Shown in pieces: positions 1-7,723 of a stretch of DNA of 48,540 nucleotides (within the stretch, counting starts at the first letter, position 1; each line of letters begins with the position of its first letter). Source of the DNA: Streptomyces sp. (GTDB lineage Bacteria > Actinomycetota > Actinomycetes > Streptomycetales > Streptomycetaceae); contig NZ_JAPSKN010000029.1 in NCBI RefSeq assembly GCF_031181705.1, positions 1-48,540 of the forward strand. Direction: 5' to 3'. The notes below the pieces were generated by a model. That model ran no database searches. It had not been told where the DNA came from and was given only the letters and a program-made list of their open reading frames with translations. The position numbers were made by a program, and so were the translations under genes.

Positions 1-30
1 GCCGTGCGCGCCGGACCGGCTGTCCGAGCG

Positions 31-774
31 TCAGGCCGCGTGTCCGCCGTCCACGGCGAACTCCGCTCCCGTCACGAACGCCGCCCCCGCCAGGTACGCG
101 ACCGTCGACGCCACCTCCCCGGCCGTGCCGAAGCGGCCCAGTGCCGTCATCGCCGCCTGCCCGGCCGCGTAGGGGCCGTCCGCCGGGTTCATGTCCGTGT
201 CGATCGGGCCGGGATGGACGAGGTTCGCCGTGATGCCCCGCCCGCCCAGCTCCCGGGCCAGCGCCTTCGTCAGGCCGGTCAGCGCGGCCTTGCTCATCGC
301 GTAGAGCGTCCCGCCCGGACCCGGCACCCGCTGGGCCATGCAGCTGCCGACCGTGATGATCCGCCCGCCCTCGGGCATGATCGCGGCGGCCGCCTGGGAG
401 GCCAGGAAGACGGCGCGCACGTTCACCGCGAGGACGCGGTCCACCTCCGTCAGGGACAGGGTCTCCAGCGGCCCGAGCACCCCCACGCCCGCGTTGTTCA
501 CCAGGATGTCGAGCCCGCCCAGCGCCTGTGCCGCCGCGTTCACGACGCCGGCGGCCTCGCCCGGGTCCGCCGCGTCCGCGCGCAGCGCCACCGCCCGGCG
601 CCCCCGCGCCTCCACGGCCCGGACGACCTCCTCGGCCGCCTCCTTGCCGTGCACGTACCCGACCGCCACGTCGGCGCCCTCCAGGGCGAGCCGCACAGCC
701 GCCGCCGCGCCGATGCCACGGCTCCCGCCGGTCACGAGAGCCACCTTGCCGTCAAGAGTTCCTCGAGAAGTCAT
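31..774 (-). CDS. SDR family NAD(P)-dependent oxidoreductase
   Basis: A 247-residue classical short-chain dehydrogenase/reductase, the length usual for the family. The N-terminal dinucleotide-binding motif TGGSRGIG lies at residues 15-22, NNAG at 93-96, and the catalytic set is Ser144, Tyr158 and Lys162 (YAMSK). The C-terminal G-x-x-x-V-D-G-G signature is present. Such proteins are cytosolic and resemble 3-oxoacyl-ACP reductases, but the substrate cannot be told from sequence. The reading frame is open upstream to 978, but the glycine-rich fold starts at the ATG at 774, so I chose it; the upstream part is arginine/proline-rich shadow sequence. It is divergent from the reductase gene at 947. 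Specific function unknown. Confidence 0.9.
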   Translation of the reverse strand: MTSRGTLDGKVALVTGGSRGIGAAAAVRLALEGADVAVGYVHGKEAAEEVVRAVEARGRRAVALRADAADPGEAAGVVNAAAQALGGLDILVNNAGVGVLGPLETLSLTEVDRVLAVNVRAVFLASQAAAAIMPEGGRIITVGSCMAQRVPGPGGTLYAMSKAALTGLTKALARELGGRGITANLVHPGPIDTDMNPADGPYAAGQAAMTALGRFGTAGEVASTVAYLAGAAFVTGAEFAVDGGHAA

Positions 775-946
775 GCCCCCATCCCAGCGGCCCGCCCCCG
801 GCGGCGCTGGCGGCGAACGGACGTCGAACTCACGGGCCGCGGCGCACCGGACGGCCCAGCGATGAGTTGCGGGGACCGGCGGGGTCTGAACCGATGACAC
901 CAGGGCCTCGGCGCCCCGCTCGGAACCCGGAAGGAAGAAACCCGCC

Positions 947-1573
947 ATGGGCAAGCTCGTCTCCACCCTCTTCATCACCCTCGACGGCGTCTACCAGGCC
1001 CCCGGCGGCCCGCAGGAGGACACCCGCGGCGGCTTCACCCACGGCGGCTGGAGCTTCCCGTACGCCGACGAGGACTTCGGCCGGTTCATCAACGAGGTGT
1101 TCGCCCGCCCGGCCGCCTTCCTGCTGGGCCGCCGTACCTACGACATCTTCGCCACGTACTGGCCGAAGGTGACCGACCCCGCCGACCCGGTCGCCTCCAA
1201 GCTCAACTCCCTGCCGAAGTACGTCCCCTCCTCCACCCTGACCGACCCCGGGTGGACCGGCACCACCGTGCTTGCCGGCGATCCCGCCGAGGAGGTCACC
1301 GCCCTGAAGGAGCGCACCGACGGCGAGATCCAGGTGCACGGCAGCGGGGCCCTGGTCCGCTCCCTGCTGGCGCTCGGCCTCGTCGACACCCTCCACCTGC
1401 TGACCTTCCCGGTCGTGCTCGGCTCGGGCTTCCGCCTGTTCCCGGAGGGCGCCGTGCCGACGGCCTTCGAGCACGCCGGAGGGAGCGTCACCGGCGCTGG
1501 CGTCTCGGTGCAGACGTACGACGTGGCGGGCCGCCCCCAGTACGGCGAGTTCGCACTGCCCGAGGACGCCTAG
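947..1573 (+). CDS. Dihydrofolate reductase family (RibD C-terminal-like) protein
   Basis: A 208-residue protein of the DHFR-like/RibD C-terminal superfamily (YyaP/YwjB type), not the housekeeping folate enzyme. Diagnostic stretches are the N-terminal FITLDGVYQAPGG, LLGRRTYDIF near residue 62, and the C-terminal VHGSGALVRSLLALGLVDTL followed by PVVLGSGFRLFPEG, which form the NADPH-binding half of RibD-C domains. Probably a cytosolic NADPH-dependent reductase of unknown substrate. The start at 947 follows a strong GGAAGGAAG ribosome-binding site. It is transcribed away from the SDR gene. The stop runs directly into TAGGGGCGCG, the beginning of the dispersed element seen elsewhere in this window. 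Confidence 0.88.
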   Translation: MGKLVSTLFITLDGVYQAPGGPQEDTRGGFTHGGWSFPYADEDFGRFINEVFARPAAFLLGRRTYDIFATYWPKVTDPADPVASKLNSLPKYVPSSTLTDPGWTGTTVLAGDPAEEVTALKERTDGEIQVHGSGALVRSLLALGLVDTLHLLTFPVVLGSGFRLFPEGAVPTAFEHAGGSVTGAGVSVQTYDVAGRPQYGEFALPEDA

Positions 1574-1661
1574 GGGCGCGCACGGCACCGCACGGCGCCG
1601 GACGGCAGGTTAACGTCCCGCGAACTCATCCGGCGTGACGGGAAATTGTGCCTTCTTGTCA

Positions 1662-1690
1662 TTGACATGCCACTGTCTACGCGCGTCATC
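1662..1690 (+). promoter_or_regulatory. Putative promoter of the secreted RNase gene
   Basis: A perfect TTGACA hexamer at 1662-1667 sits about 30 bases upstream of the RNase ATG and is followed by TGTCTACGCGCGTCATC. The TTGACA and the TCTACGCGCG block look like a conserved promoter style placed before secreted-protein genes in Streptomyces (my recollection, not checked). No convincing -10 hexamer is visible at 17 bases, so the exact promoter geometry is uncertain. Confidence 0.4.
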
Positions 1691-1698
1691 ATGAGCGC

Positions 1699-2094
1699 AT
1701 GATTTTCCCCCCACGCGCCTCACGGCTCGGCGCAGCAGCCGCCCTTCTGTCCGCTCTCCTCGTCGGCGGTGCCGTCACCGCCCCCACCGCCGGCGCGGCC
1801 GCCACCGCCGTCGGTGACATCTGCTACAGCGCCCTGCCGTCCCAGGCCCACGACACGCTCGACCTGATCGAGCAGGGCGGCCCCTACCCGTTCGACCAGG
1901 ACGGCACCGTCTTCCAGAACCGGGAAGGCATCCTGCCCACGCAGTCGTCCGGCTACTACCACGAGTACACGGTCATCACCCCGGGCTCCTCCACCCGCGG
2001 CGCCCGGCGCATCGTCACCGGCGAGCGGAGCCAGGAGGACTACTACACGGCCGACCACTACGCGTCGTTCGACCTGGTCGACCACGGCTGCTGA
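1699..2094 (+). CDS. Secreted guanyl-specific ribonuclease (RNase Sa/N1 family)
   Basis: A 131-residue precursor of an extracellular guanyl-specific RNase, which cleaves single-stranded RNA 3' of guanosine via a 2',3'-cyclic phosphate. Residues 1-35 form a signal peptide (basic start, hydrophobic core, AGA-type cleavage region). The mature part closely follows RNase Sa of Streptomyces aureofaciens, including VFQNRE, LPTQS and YYHEYTVITPG. Catalytic residues correspond to Glu89, Arg104 and His120 (Glu54, Arg69 and His85 of RNase Sa). The Cys42 and Cys131 pair matches the single conserved disulfide. No barstar-like inhibitor gene is adjacent. A strong hairpin follows the stop codon. Confidence 0.95.
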   Translation: MIFPPRASRLGAAAALLSALLVGGAVTAPTAGAAATAVGDICYSALPSQAHDTLDLIEQGGPYPFDQDGTVFQNREGILPTQSSGYYHEYTVITPGSSTRGARRIVTGERSQEDYYTADHYASFDLVDHGC

Positions 2095-2120
2095 ACCGGG
2101 CCCCTCCCCGGCGCACGCCG

Positions 2121-2165
2121 GCCGGAAGTCCGTCGCGTCCGGCGGACCTCACACGGACTTCCGGC
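2121..2165. terminator. Bidirectional hairpin terminator between convergent genes
   Basis: A perfect 13-bp inverted repeat, GCCGGAAGTCCGT at 2121-2133 and ACGGACTTCCGGC at 2153-2165, with a 19-base loop. It lies between the RNase gene and the convergent small membrane-protein gene, and its right arm contains the last codons of the latter. This fits a rho-independent-like actinobacterial terminator without a U tract, serving both strands. Confidence 0.7.
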
Positions 2166-2349
2166 TCCCGGCCGCCGCGAACAGGGCGACGCCCAGCACC
2201 AGCAGGGCGACGCTCGCGTAGACCTCGTGGCCGTCGAGGAACCCCAGGCGCTGTACGAGGCCCCAGTCCCAGTCGGTGAACTCGTGCACCAGGCCCGCCA
2301 CGCCCTGCACCAGGGCGAGGAAGCCGAAAATCTCCAGTACCTGCTTCAT
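2149..2349 (-). CDS. Small two-segment membrane protein
   Basis: A 66-residue polypeptide with two hydrophobic stretches, about residues 5-24 and 43-62, joined by an acidic, aromatic loop (EFTDWDWG). It ends in a basic GSRKS tail, suggesting a hairpin-like integral membrane protein. A GTGAGG sequence just upstream of the ATG at 2349 can serve as ribosome-binding site. No family is recognised and no function can be assigned. It is convergent with the RNase gene, sharing the terminator, and divergent from the sensor kinase, so it might be co-regulated with the two-component system, but that is only a positional suggestion. Confidence 0.65.
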   Translation of the reverse strand: MKQVLEIFGFLALVQGVAGLVHEFTDWDWGLVQRLGFLDGHEVYASVALLVLGVALFAAAGSRKSV

Positions 2350-2529
2350 GCCTCACGACCCTCGCCCCGCGGACCCCCCACCCACATCGGTCGCGGGGCG
2401 GGCATCCCCCGACGGAAGTCCCCGTTCCGGCCGGACGGTCACGCCGAAAGTCTGCGCCGGGGCGACTTTGGTCGACGATCCCGCCCGCGCGGCCGTGGAG
2501 CGGGCCAGGGCTGCGTAGATTTGTCGACC

Positions 2530-3804
2530 GTGGATGGTGAGAACGCCGGGCGGACCGGCCCGGTGCCGACCGGGGAGACACCGGCGCTCTTCACCGGACC
2601 CCGGTGGTACTTCCCCTCCGCCCTGCTGCACGAGCTGGACCCCGACGCCGCCGGGACCCGGCGGCGGCCCCGGCGCACCGCCCGCGACTGGGTCGTGGAC
2701 TTCTCCTGCTTCCTGCTCGCGGTGATCGTGGGCGCGACGGCCCTCGACGCGCTCCAGCAGAACCCGCACGTCCCGCCGGGGCTCGCCGTCGTCGACCAGG
2801 TGGTGGGCGCGCTGGCCTGCGCGGCGGTCTGGCTGCGGCGCCGCTGGCCGCTGGGGCTGGCCGTGGCGATGGTCCCCGTCACCTTCGTCTCGGACACCGC
2901 GGGCGGCGCCGGCGTCATCGCGCTGTTCACCCTGGCCGTGCACCGCCCCTTCCGGTACGCGGCCTGGGTGGGCGGCGTCAACACGGCGCTGGTTCCCCTC
3001 TACTACTGGCTGCGCCCCGACGCGGAAGTCTCCTACCTGGTGATCGTGCCGTTCGCCATGCTGCTCACCGTGGCGATCATCGGCTGGGGCATGTTCGTGC
3101 GGGCCAAGCGGCAGCTCATGGTCAGCCTCAGGGACCGCACGCGGCGGGCCGAGACGGAGGCGCGGCTGCGGGCCGAGCAGGCGCAGCGGCTCGCCCGGGA
3201 GGCCATCGCGCGCGAGATGCACGACGTGCTCGCGCACCGGCTGACCCTGCTCAGCGTGCACGCGGGCGCACTGGAGTTCCGGCCGGACGCGCCCCCGGCG
3301 GAGACGGCGCGGGCGGCCGGCGTGATCCGGGAGAGCGCGCACGAGGCGCTGCAGGACCTGCGGGAGATCATCGGCGTGCTGCGCGCGGCCGAGCCGGACG
3401 ACAGCGGCCGGCCGCAGCCGACGCTCGGGGCGCTGGACACACTCGTCGCCGAGTCCCGGGAAGCCGGTATGAAGGTCTGCCTCGACCTCCGTGTCGACGA
3501 CCCGGCCGCCGCCCCCTCCTCCGTCGGCCGCACCGCCTACCGGATCGCCCAGGAGGGCCTGACCAACGCCCGCAAGCACGCCCCCGGCACCGAGGTCACG
3601 GTCTCGGTCGCCGGCGCGCCGGGCGACGGCCTCACCGTCCGCGTGCGCAACCCGGCCCCCGAAGGGGAGGTGCCCCCCGTGCCCGGCTCCGGGCAGGGCC
3701 TGATCGGCCTGACGGAACGGGCGACCCTCGCGGGCGGCCGCCTGGAGCACGGCCCCACGCCGCAGGGCGGGTTCGAGGTGCGGGCCTGGCTGCCGTGGGG
3801 CTGA
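2530..3804 (+). CDS. Sensor histidine kinase, HisKA_3/DesK type
   Basis: A 424-residue membrane sensor kinase. Five to six transmembrane segments span roughly residues 54-190, followed by a coiled linker. The HisKA_3 phosphoacceptor motif REMHDVLAHRLTLL has His231 as the predicted phosphorylation site. The C-terminal HATPase domain shows the N-box AYRIAQEGLTNARKHA and the G-box GQGLIGLTERA; the DxGxG box is degenerate, as in many actinobacterial members. No extracytoplasmic sensor domain is present, so the signal is probably membrane-associated. Start: GTG at 2530 is preferred; a TTG at 2521 is in frame. No ribosome-binding site is visible and a TAGATT box at 2516-2521 suggests a leaderless message. 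It pairs with the regulator 55 bases downstream. Confidence 0.88.
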   Translation: MDGENAGRTGPVPTGETPALFTGPRWYFPSALLHELDPDAAGTRRRPRRTARDWVVDFSCFLLAVIVGATALDALQQNPHVPPGLAVVDQVVGALACAAVWLRRRWPLGLAVAMVPVTFVSDTAGGAGVIALFTLAVHRPFRYAAWVGGVNTALVPLYYWLRPDAEVSYLVIVPFAMLLTVAIIGWGMFVRAKRQLMVSLRDRTRRAETEARLRAEQAQRLAREAIAREMHDVLAHRLTLLSVHAGALEFRPDAPPAETARAAGVIRESAHEALQDLREIIGVLRAAEPDDSGRPQPTLGALDTLVAESREAGMKVCLDLRVDDPAAAPSSVGRTAYRIAQEGLTNARKHAPGTEVTVSVAGAPGDGLTVRVRNPAPEGEVPPVPGSGQGLIGLTERATLAGGRLEHGPTPQGGFEVRAWLPWG

Positions 3805-3859
3805 GGGGTGATCGCCGTTCCCGCCCTGCTTCCGCGGCAGCCGTGATTACGTAAGGGCC

Positions 3860-4555
3860 ATGACTGCGATCAGACTCCTCCTCGTCGACGACGATCCGCT
3901 GGTGCGGGCCGGGCTGTCCCTGATGCTGGGCGGGGCCGACGACATCGAGATCGTCGGCGAGGCCGCCGACGGCGGCGAGGTGGAGTCCCTCGTCGACCGC
4001 ACCCGCCCCGACGTCGTGCTCATGGACATCCGGATGCCGACGGTGGACGGACTCACCGCCACCGAGCTGCTGCGCGCCCGCGCGGAGGGACCGCAGGTGA
4101 TCGTCCTCACGACGTTCCACGCCGACGAGCAGGTGCTGCGGGCCCTGCGCGCGGGCGCCGCCGGGTTCGTCCTCAAGGACACCCCGCCCGCCGAGATCCT
4201 CGCGGCGGTGCGCCGCGTCGCGGCCGGTGACCCGGTCCTGTCGCCCACGGTCACCCGCCAGCTCGTGCGGCACGCCGTCGGCAGCGCCGCCGACACCCGC
4301 CGCACGCGCGCACGCGCGCGCCTGGACTGCCTCAACGACCGTGAGCGCGAGGTCGCCGTCGCGGTCGGCCGGGGCCTGTCCAACGCCGACATCGCCGCCG
4401 GCCTGTTCATGAGCGTCGCCACCGTCAAGACGCACGTCTCGCGCATCCTGGCCAAGCTCGGCCTGAACAACCGCGTGCAGATCGCGCTGCTCGCCTACGA
4501 CGCGGGCCTCCTCGACGAAGGGGCCGAGGGCACCGAGGAGCAGGCGGACAGCTGA
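3860..4555 (+). CDS. Response regulator, NarL/FixJ family
   Basis: A 231-residue response regulator. The receiver domain (about 1-120) has the acidic pocket LLLVDDDP, the phosphoacceptor Asp56 in VVLMDIRMP, the conserved Thr in VLTTF and the Lys of VLKDTPP. The C-terminal LuxR-type helix-turn-helix runs from about residue 158 (LNDREREVAVAVGRGLSNAD, then SVATVKTHVSRILAKLG). It lies immediately downstream of the sensor kinase on the same strand and is its obvious cognate partner. The acidic tail EGAEGTEEQADS is unusual but harmless. Targets are unknown; the kinase-regulator operon itself is the first candidate. Confidence 0.93.
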   Translation: MTAIRLLLVDDDPLVRAGLSLMLGGADDIEIVGEAADGGEVESLVDRTRPDVVLMDIRMPTVDGLTATELLRARAEGPQVIVLTTFHADEQVLRALRAGAAGFVLKDTPPAEILAAVRRVAAGDPVLSPTVTRQLVRHAVGSAADTRRTRARARLDCLNDREREVAVAVGRGLSNADIAAGLFMSVATVKTHVSRILAKLGLNNRVQIALLAYDAGLLDEGAEGTEEQADS

Positions 4556-4570
4556 GGGGCCGGGGGCCGG

Positions 4571-5590
4571 TCAGGCGAACGCGGCGGCCCCGCCGGGGAT
4601 CTCCGCGAGCCGCACCGGCCTGCGCTCCCGGCGCGACACCTCGCACGCCTCGGCGACCCGCAGCGCCTGCAGGGCCTCCCGCCCGTCGCAGGGGTTGGCC
4701 CGCTCGCCCCGGACGACCTCCACGAACGCGTTCAGCTCCGCCTCGTAGGCCGGGCCGAAGCGCTCCAGGAAGCCCGTCCAGGGCTTGTCCGCGGCCGGCG
4801 GCCCGGTCGGCTCGGTCGACGCGATCGGCGTACGGTCGTCCAGCCCCACCACGATCTGGTCGTGCTCCCCGGCCAGTTCCATGCGCACGTCGTAGCCCGC
4901 CCCGTTCATCCGGGCACCGGTGACCGTGGCGAGCGTGCCGTCGTCGAGGGTGAGCAGCGCCGCGCCGGTGTCGACGTCCCCGGCCTCGCGGAACATCGCG
5001 GGTCCGGCGTCCGACCCGGCGGCGTACGCGTCCGCCACCTCCCGGCCCGTCACCCAGCGCAGCACGTCGAAGTCGTGGATCAGGGTGTCCCGGTACAGCC
5101 CGCCGGACACCGGCAGCCACGCGGCCGGCGGCGGTGCCTGGTCGCTGGTCAGCGCCCGCACGGTGTGCAGCCGTCCCAGCCGGCCCGCGCGCACGGCCTC
5201 GCGGGCACCCGCGTAACCCGGGTCGAAGCGGCGCTGGAAGCCCATCTGCAGCACGGTCCCGGCCGTCTCGACCTCGGCGATCGCGCTCAGCGTCCCCGGC
5301 AGGTCCAGCGCGATGGGCTTCTCGCAGAACACGGGCAGGCCCGAGCGTGCTGCCCGACCGATCAGTTCGGCGTGGGCCGACGTGGCCGTCGTGATCACCA
5401 CGGCGTCGACGCCCCAGCGGAAGATCTCCTCCACGCCGGGGGCCGCCGTCTCACCCAGGCGGTGCGCCAGGTCCTGGGCCCGCCCGGGTTCCGCGTCCGT
5501 GAGGATCAAGGACCCCACGTCACGGTGCCTGCTGAGGGTGTTCGCGTGGATCGTGCCGATGCGGCCCGTACCGATGACGCCGATGCGCAT
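4571..5590 (-). CDS. Gfo/Idh/MocA oxidoreductase, inositol 2-dehydrogenase-like
   Basis: A 339-residue NAD(P)-dependent sugar or polyol dehydrogenase. The Rossmann motif GTGRIG is at residues 7-12, the family signature CEKP at 89-92 carries catalytic Lys91, and Asp168 and His172 in YRDTLIHDFDV match the Asp/His catalytic spacing of Bacillus IolG. This supports oxidation of a cyclic or linear polyol such as myo-inositol, although related sugar dehydrogenases cannot be excluded. It diverges from a GntR regulator 101 bases away, with a palindromic operator candidate between them. Its stop lies 15 bases from the convergent response regulator. Confidence 0.9.
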   Translation of the reverse strand: MRIGVIGTGRIGTIHANTLSRHRDVGSLILTDAEPGRAQDLAHRLGETAAPGVEEIFRWGVDAVVITTATSAHAELIGRAARSGLPVFCEKPIALDLPGTLSAIAEVETAGTVLQMGFQRRFDPGYAGAREAVRAGRLGRLHTVRALTSDQAPPPAAWLPVSGGLYRDTLIHDFDVLRWVTGREVADAYAAGSDAGPAMFREAGDVDTGAALLTLDDGTLATVTGARMNGAGYDVRMELAGEHDQIVVGLDDRTPIASTEPTGPPAADKPWTGFLERFGPAYEAELNAFVEVVRGERANPCDGREALQALRVAEACEVSRRERRPVRLAEIPGGAAAFA

Positions 5591-5631
5591 GGAAACAACG
5601 TGCGTGCCCAGCCCTCCGCTGTCAATCTGTA

Positions 5632-5641
5632 TGTCCGGACA
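5632..5641. promoter_or_regulatory. Putative GntR operator palindrome
   Basis: A perfect 10-bp palindrome, TGTCCGGACA, lies in the 101-base gap between the divergent dehydrogenase and GntR genes, 42 bases upstream of the dehydrogenase start. GntR/HutC proteins bind short inverted repeats centred like GTnnnnAC, so this is the best candidate for autoregulation and dehydrogenase control. Confidence 0.55.
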
Positions 5642-5691
5642 ATCTGACTACACAACTTCCCGTCAACAACGCGCGGAGCTACGCTCAGCGC

Positions 5692-6456
5692 GTGCCGAAA
5701 CCAGAAGTGGACCCGACCGTGCAGCTAGAGCTCAGCGTGGACCGCAGTTCCCCCGTGCCGTTGTACTTCCAGCTGTCCCAGCAGCTGGAGGCCGCGATCG
5801 AGCACGGCACGCTGACGCCCGGCAGCCTGCTGGGCAACGAGATCGAGCTCGCCGCCCGGCTCGGGCTGTCCCGGCCGACCGTCCGCCAGGCCATCCAGTC
5901 GCTCGTCGACAAGGGCCTCCTCGTGCGCCGCCGCGGCGTCGGCACCCAGGTCGTGCACAGCCAGGTCAAGCGCCCGCTGGAGCTCAGCAGCCTCTACGAC
6001 GACCTGGAGGCGGCGGGCCAGCGCCCCGCCACCAAGGTCCTCGTCAACACGGTCGTACCCGCCTCCGCCGAGGTCGCCGCCGCCCTCGGGGTCACCGAGG
6101 ACAGCGACGTCCACCGCGTGGAACGCCTCCGCCTCGCCCACGGCGAGCCCATGGCCCACCTCTGCAACTTCCTGCCCCCCGGCCTGATCGACCTCGACAC
6201 CGGCCAGCTGGAGTCGACGGGCCTGTACCGCCTGATGCGCGCGGCGGGCATCACGCTCCACAGCGCCCGCCAGTCCATCGGCGCCCGGGCGGCGAACCAG
6301 GCGGAGGCCGAGCGCCTGGCCGAGGAGCCGGGCGCCCCGCTGCTCACCATGCAACGCGTCACGTTCGACGACACCGGCCGCGCGGTCGAGTACGGAACGC
6401 ACACCTACCGCCCCACGCGCTATTCCTTCGAGTTCCAGTTGCTCGTGCGGTCGTGA
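5692..6456 (+). CDS. GntR family transcriptional regulator (HutC/UTRA subfamily)
   Basis: A 254-residue regulator with an N-terminal winged helix (about residues 22-88: PLYFQLSQQLEAAIEHGTL, ELAARLGLSRPTVRQAIQSL, GLLVRRRGVGTQV). A C-terminal UTRA effector-binding domain follows (about 105-250), ending TYRPTRYSFEFQLLVRS. UTRA domains bind sugars, sugar phosphates or histidine-pathway intermediates. It is divergent from the Gfo/Idh/MocA dehydrogenase and 118 bases upstream of a ROK kinase, suggesting repression of a sugar or polyol catabolic module. Start GTG at 5692; a GGAG lies 13 bases upstream, rather far. A dispersed Streptomyces repeat follows the stop. Confidence 0.92.
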   Translation: MPKPEVDPTVQLELSVDRSSPVPLYFQLSQQLEAAIEHGTLTPGSLLGNEIELAARLGLSRPTVRQAIQSLVDKGLLVRRRGVGTQVVHSQVKRPLELSSLYDDLEAAGQRPATKVLVNTVVPASAEVAAALGVTEDSDVHRVERLRLAHGEPMAHLCNFLPPGLIDLDTGQLESTGLYRLMRAAGITLHSARQSIGARAANQAEAERLAEEPGAPLLTMQRVTFDDTGRAVEYGTHTYRPTRYSFEFQLLVRS

Positions 6457-6465
6457 GCCGGTTCC

Positions 6466-6513
6466 AGGAGCGCGGGGAACTGCGCGACGAGCCCTCACGC
6501 ACCCGCACCCGGC
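6466..6513 (+). repeat. Dispersed Streptomyces intergenic repeat, copy 1
   Basis: The stretch AGGAGCGCGGGGAACTGCGC, continuing GACGAGCCC and CACGCACCCGC, matches an intergenic sequence that I recall as very common in Streptomyces chromosomes. GCGC at 6470-6473 can pair with GCGC at 6482-6485 as a small hairpin. It starts 10 bases after the GntR stop codon and may act as a terminator. Related copies lie at 24496-24520 and 34720-34791. Confidence 0.55.
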
Positions 6514-6574
6514 GATGATCCGCACCACCCCTCTGCTCCGCACCCCGCCTCCCCGTGAGGCAGAATCGGCGGCG

Positions 6575-7723
6575 ATGAGCACCTATCGCGACTTCACCGC
6601 CCCCATCGGTTCCCGCCGTGCCACCGTGCTCCGCACCGTCGGCACCCGGGAGCGCCGCTCGCACCTGACGGCACCCCGCGTGCCCACGGTCGGCATCGAC
6701 ATCGGCGGTACGAAGGTGATGGCGGGCGTCGTCGACGCCGACGGCAACATCCTGGAGAAGCTCCGCACGGAGACCCCGGACAAGTCCAAGAGCCCCAAGG
6801 TCGTCGAGGACACCATCGCCGAGCTGGTCCTGGACCTCTCCGACCGGCACGACGTGCACGCCGTCGGCATCGGAGCGGCCGGCTGGGTCGACGCCGACCG
6901 CAACCGCGTGCTGTTCGCCCCCCACCTGTCCTGGCGCAACGAACCGCTGCGCGACCGCCTCGCCAGCCGGCTGTCCGTCCCGGTGCTCGTCGACAACGAC
7001 GCCAACACCGCCGCCTGGGCCGAGTGGCGCTTCGGCGCCGGCCGCGGCGAGGACCACCTGGTCATGATCACGCTGGGCACGGGCATCGGCGGCGCCATCC
7101 TGGAGGACGGCCAGGTCAAGCGCGGCAAGTACGGAGTCGCCGGCGAGTTCGGCCACATGCAGGTCGTGCCCGGCGGCCACCGCTGCCCGTGCGGCAACCG
7201 CGGCTGCTGGGAGCAGTACAGCTCCGGCAACGCCCTGGTCCGCGAGGCCCGCGAGCTGGCCGCCGCCGACTCCCCGGTCGCGTACGGGATCATCGAGCAC
7301 GTCAAGGGCAGCATCGGCGACATCACCGGCCCGATGATCACCGAGCTGGCCCGCGACGGCGACGCCATGTGCATCGAACTCCTCCAGGACATCGGCCAGT
7401 GGCTCGGCGTCGGCATCGCCAACCTCGCCGCCGCCCTCGACCCGTCCTGCTTCGTGATCGGCGGCGGCGTCTCGGCCGCCGACGACCTGCTGATCGGCCC
7501 CGCCCGGGACGCCTTCAAACGGCACCTCACCGGCCGCGGCTACCGCCCCGAGGCCCGCATCGTCCGCGCCCAGCTCGGCCCCGAGGCCGGCATGGTCGGC
7601 GCCGCCGACCTCGCCCGGCTCGTCGCCCGCCGCTTCCGCCGCGCCAAGCGCCGCCGCGTGGAGCGCTTCGAGCGCTACGAGCGGTACACGCAGTCGCTGC
7701 GCAGCAGCCAGGAGACGCTGTGA
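6575..7723 (+). CDS. ROK family sugar kinase (glucokinase-like)
   Basis: A 382-residue ROK kinase, phosphorylating a hexose or amino-sugar with ATP. It shows the phosphate-binding motif VGIDIGGTKVMAGVVDADG, the catalytic DNDANTAAWAEW stretch, LGTGIGGAIL, and the ROK zinc site formed by His of GGHRCPCGNRGCWEQY plus its cysteines. The start is ATG at 6575; an in-frame ATG at 6515 would add 20 poorly conserved residues. The length is longer than minimal glucokinases because of about 36 N-terminal residues before the ATP site and a basic C-terminal tail (RFRRAKRRRVERFERYERY). It overlaps the next gene by 4 bases (GTGA). Its position behind a GntR regulator suggests a carbohydrate module; the sugar is not inferable. 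Confidence 0.92.
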   Translation: MSTYRDFTAPIGSRRATVLRTVGTRERRSHLTAPRVPTVGIDIGGTKVMAGVVDADGNILEKLRTETPDKSKSPKVVEDTIAELVLDLSDRHDVHAVGIGAAGWVDADRNRVLFAPHLSWRNEPLRDRLASRLSVPVLVDNDANTAAWAEWRFGAGRGEDHLVMITLGTGIGGAILEDGQVKRGKYGVAGEFGHMQVVPGGHRCPCGNRGCWEQYSSGNALVREARELAAADSPVAYGIIEHVKGSIGDITGPMITELARDGDAMCIELLQDIGQWLGVGIANLAAALDPSCFVIGGGVSAADDLLIGPARDAFKRHLTGRGYRPEARIVRAQLGPEAGMVGAADLARLVARRFRRAKRRRVERFERYERYTQSLRSSQETL

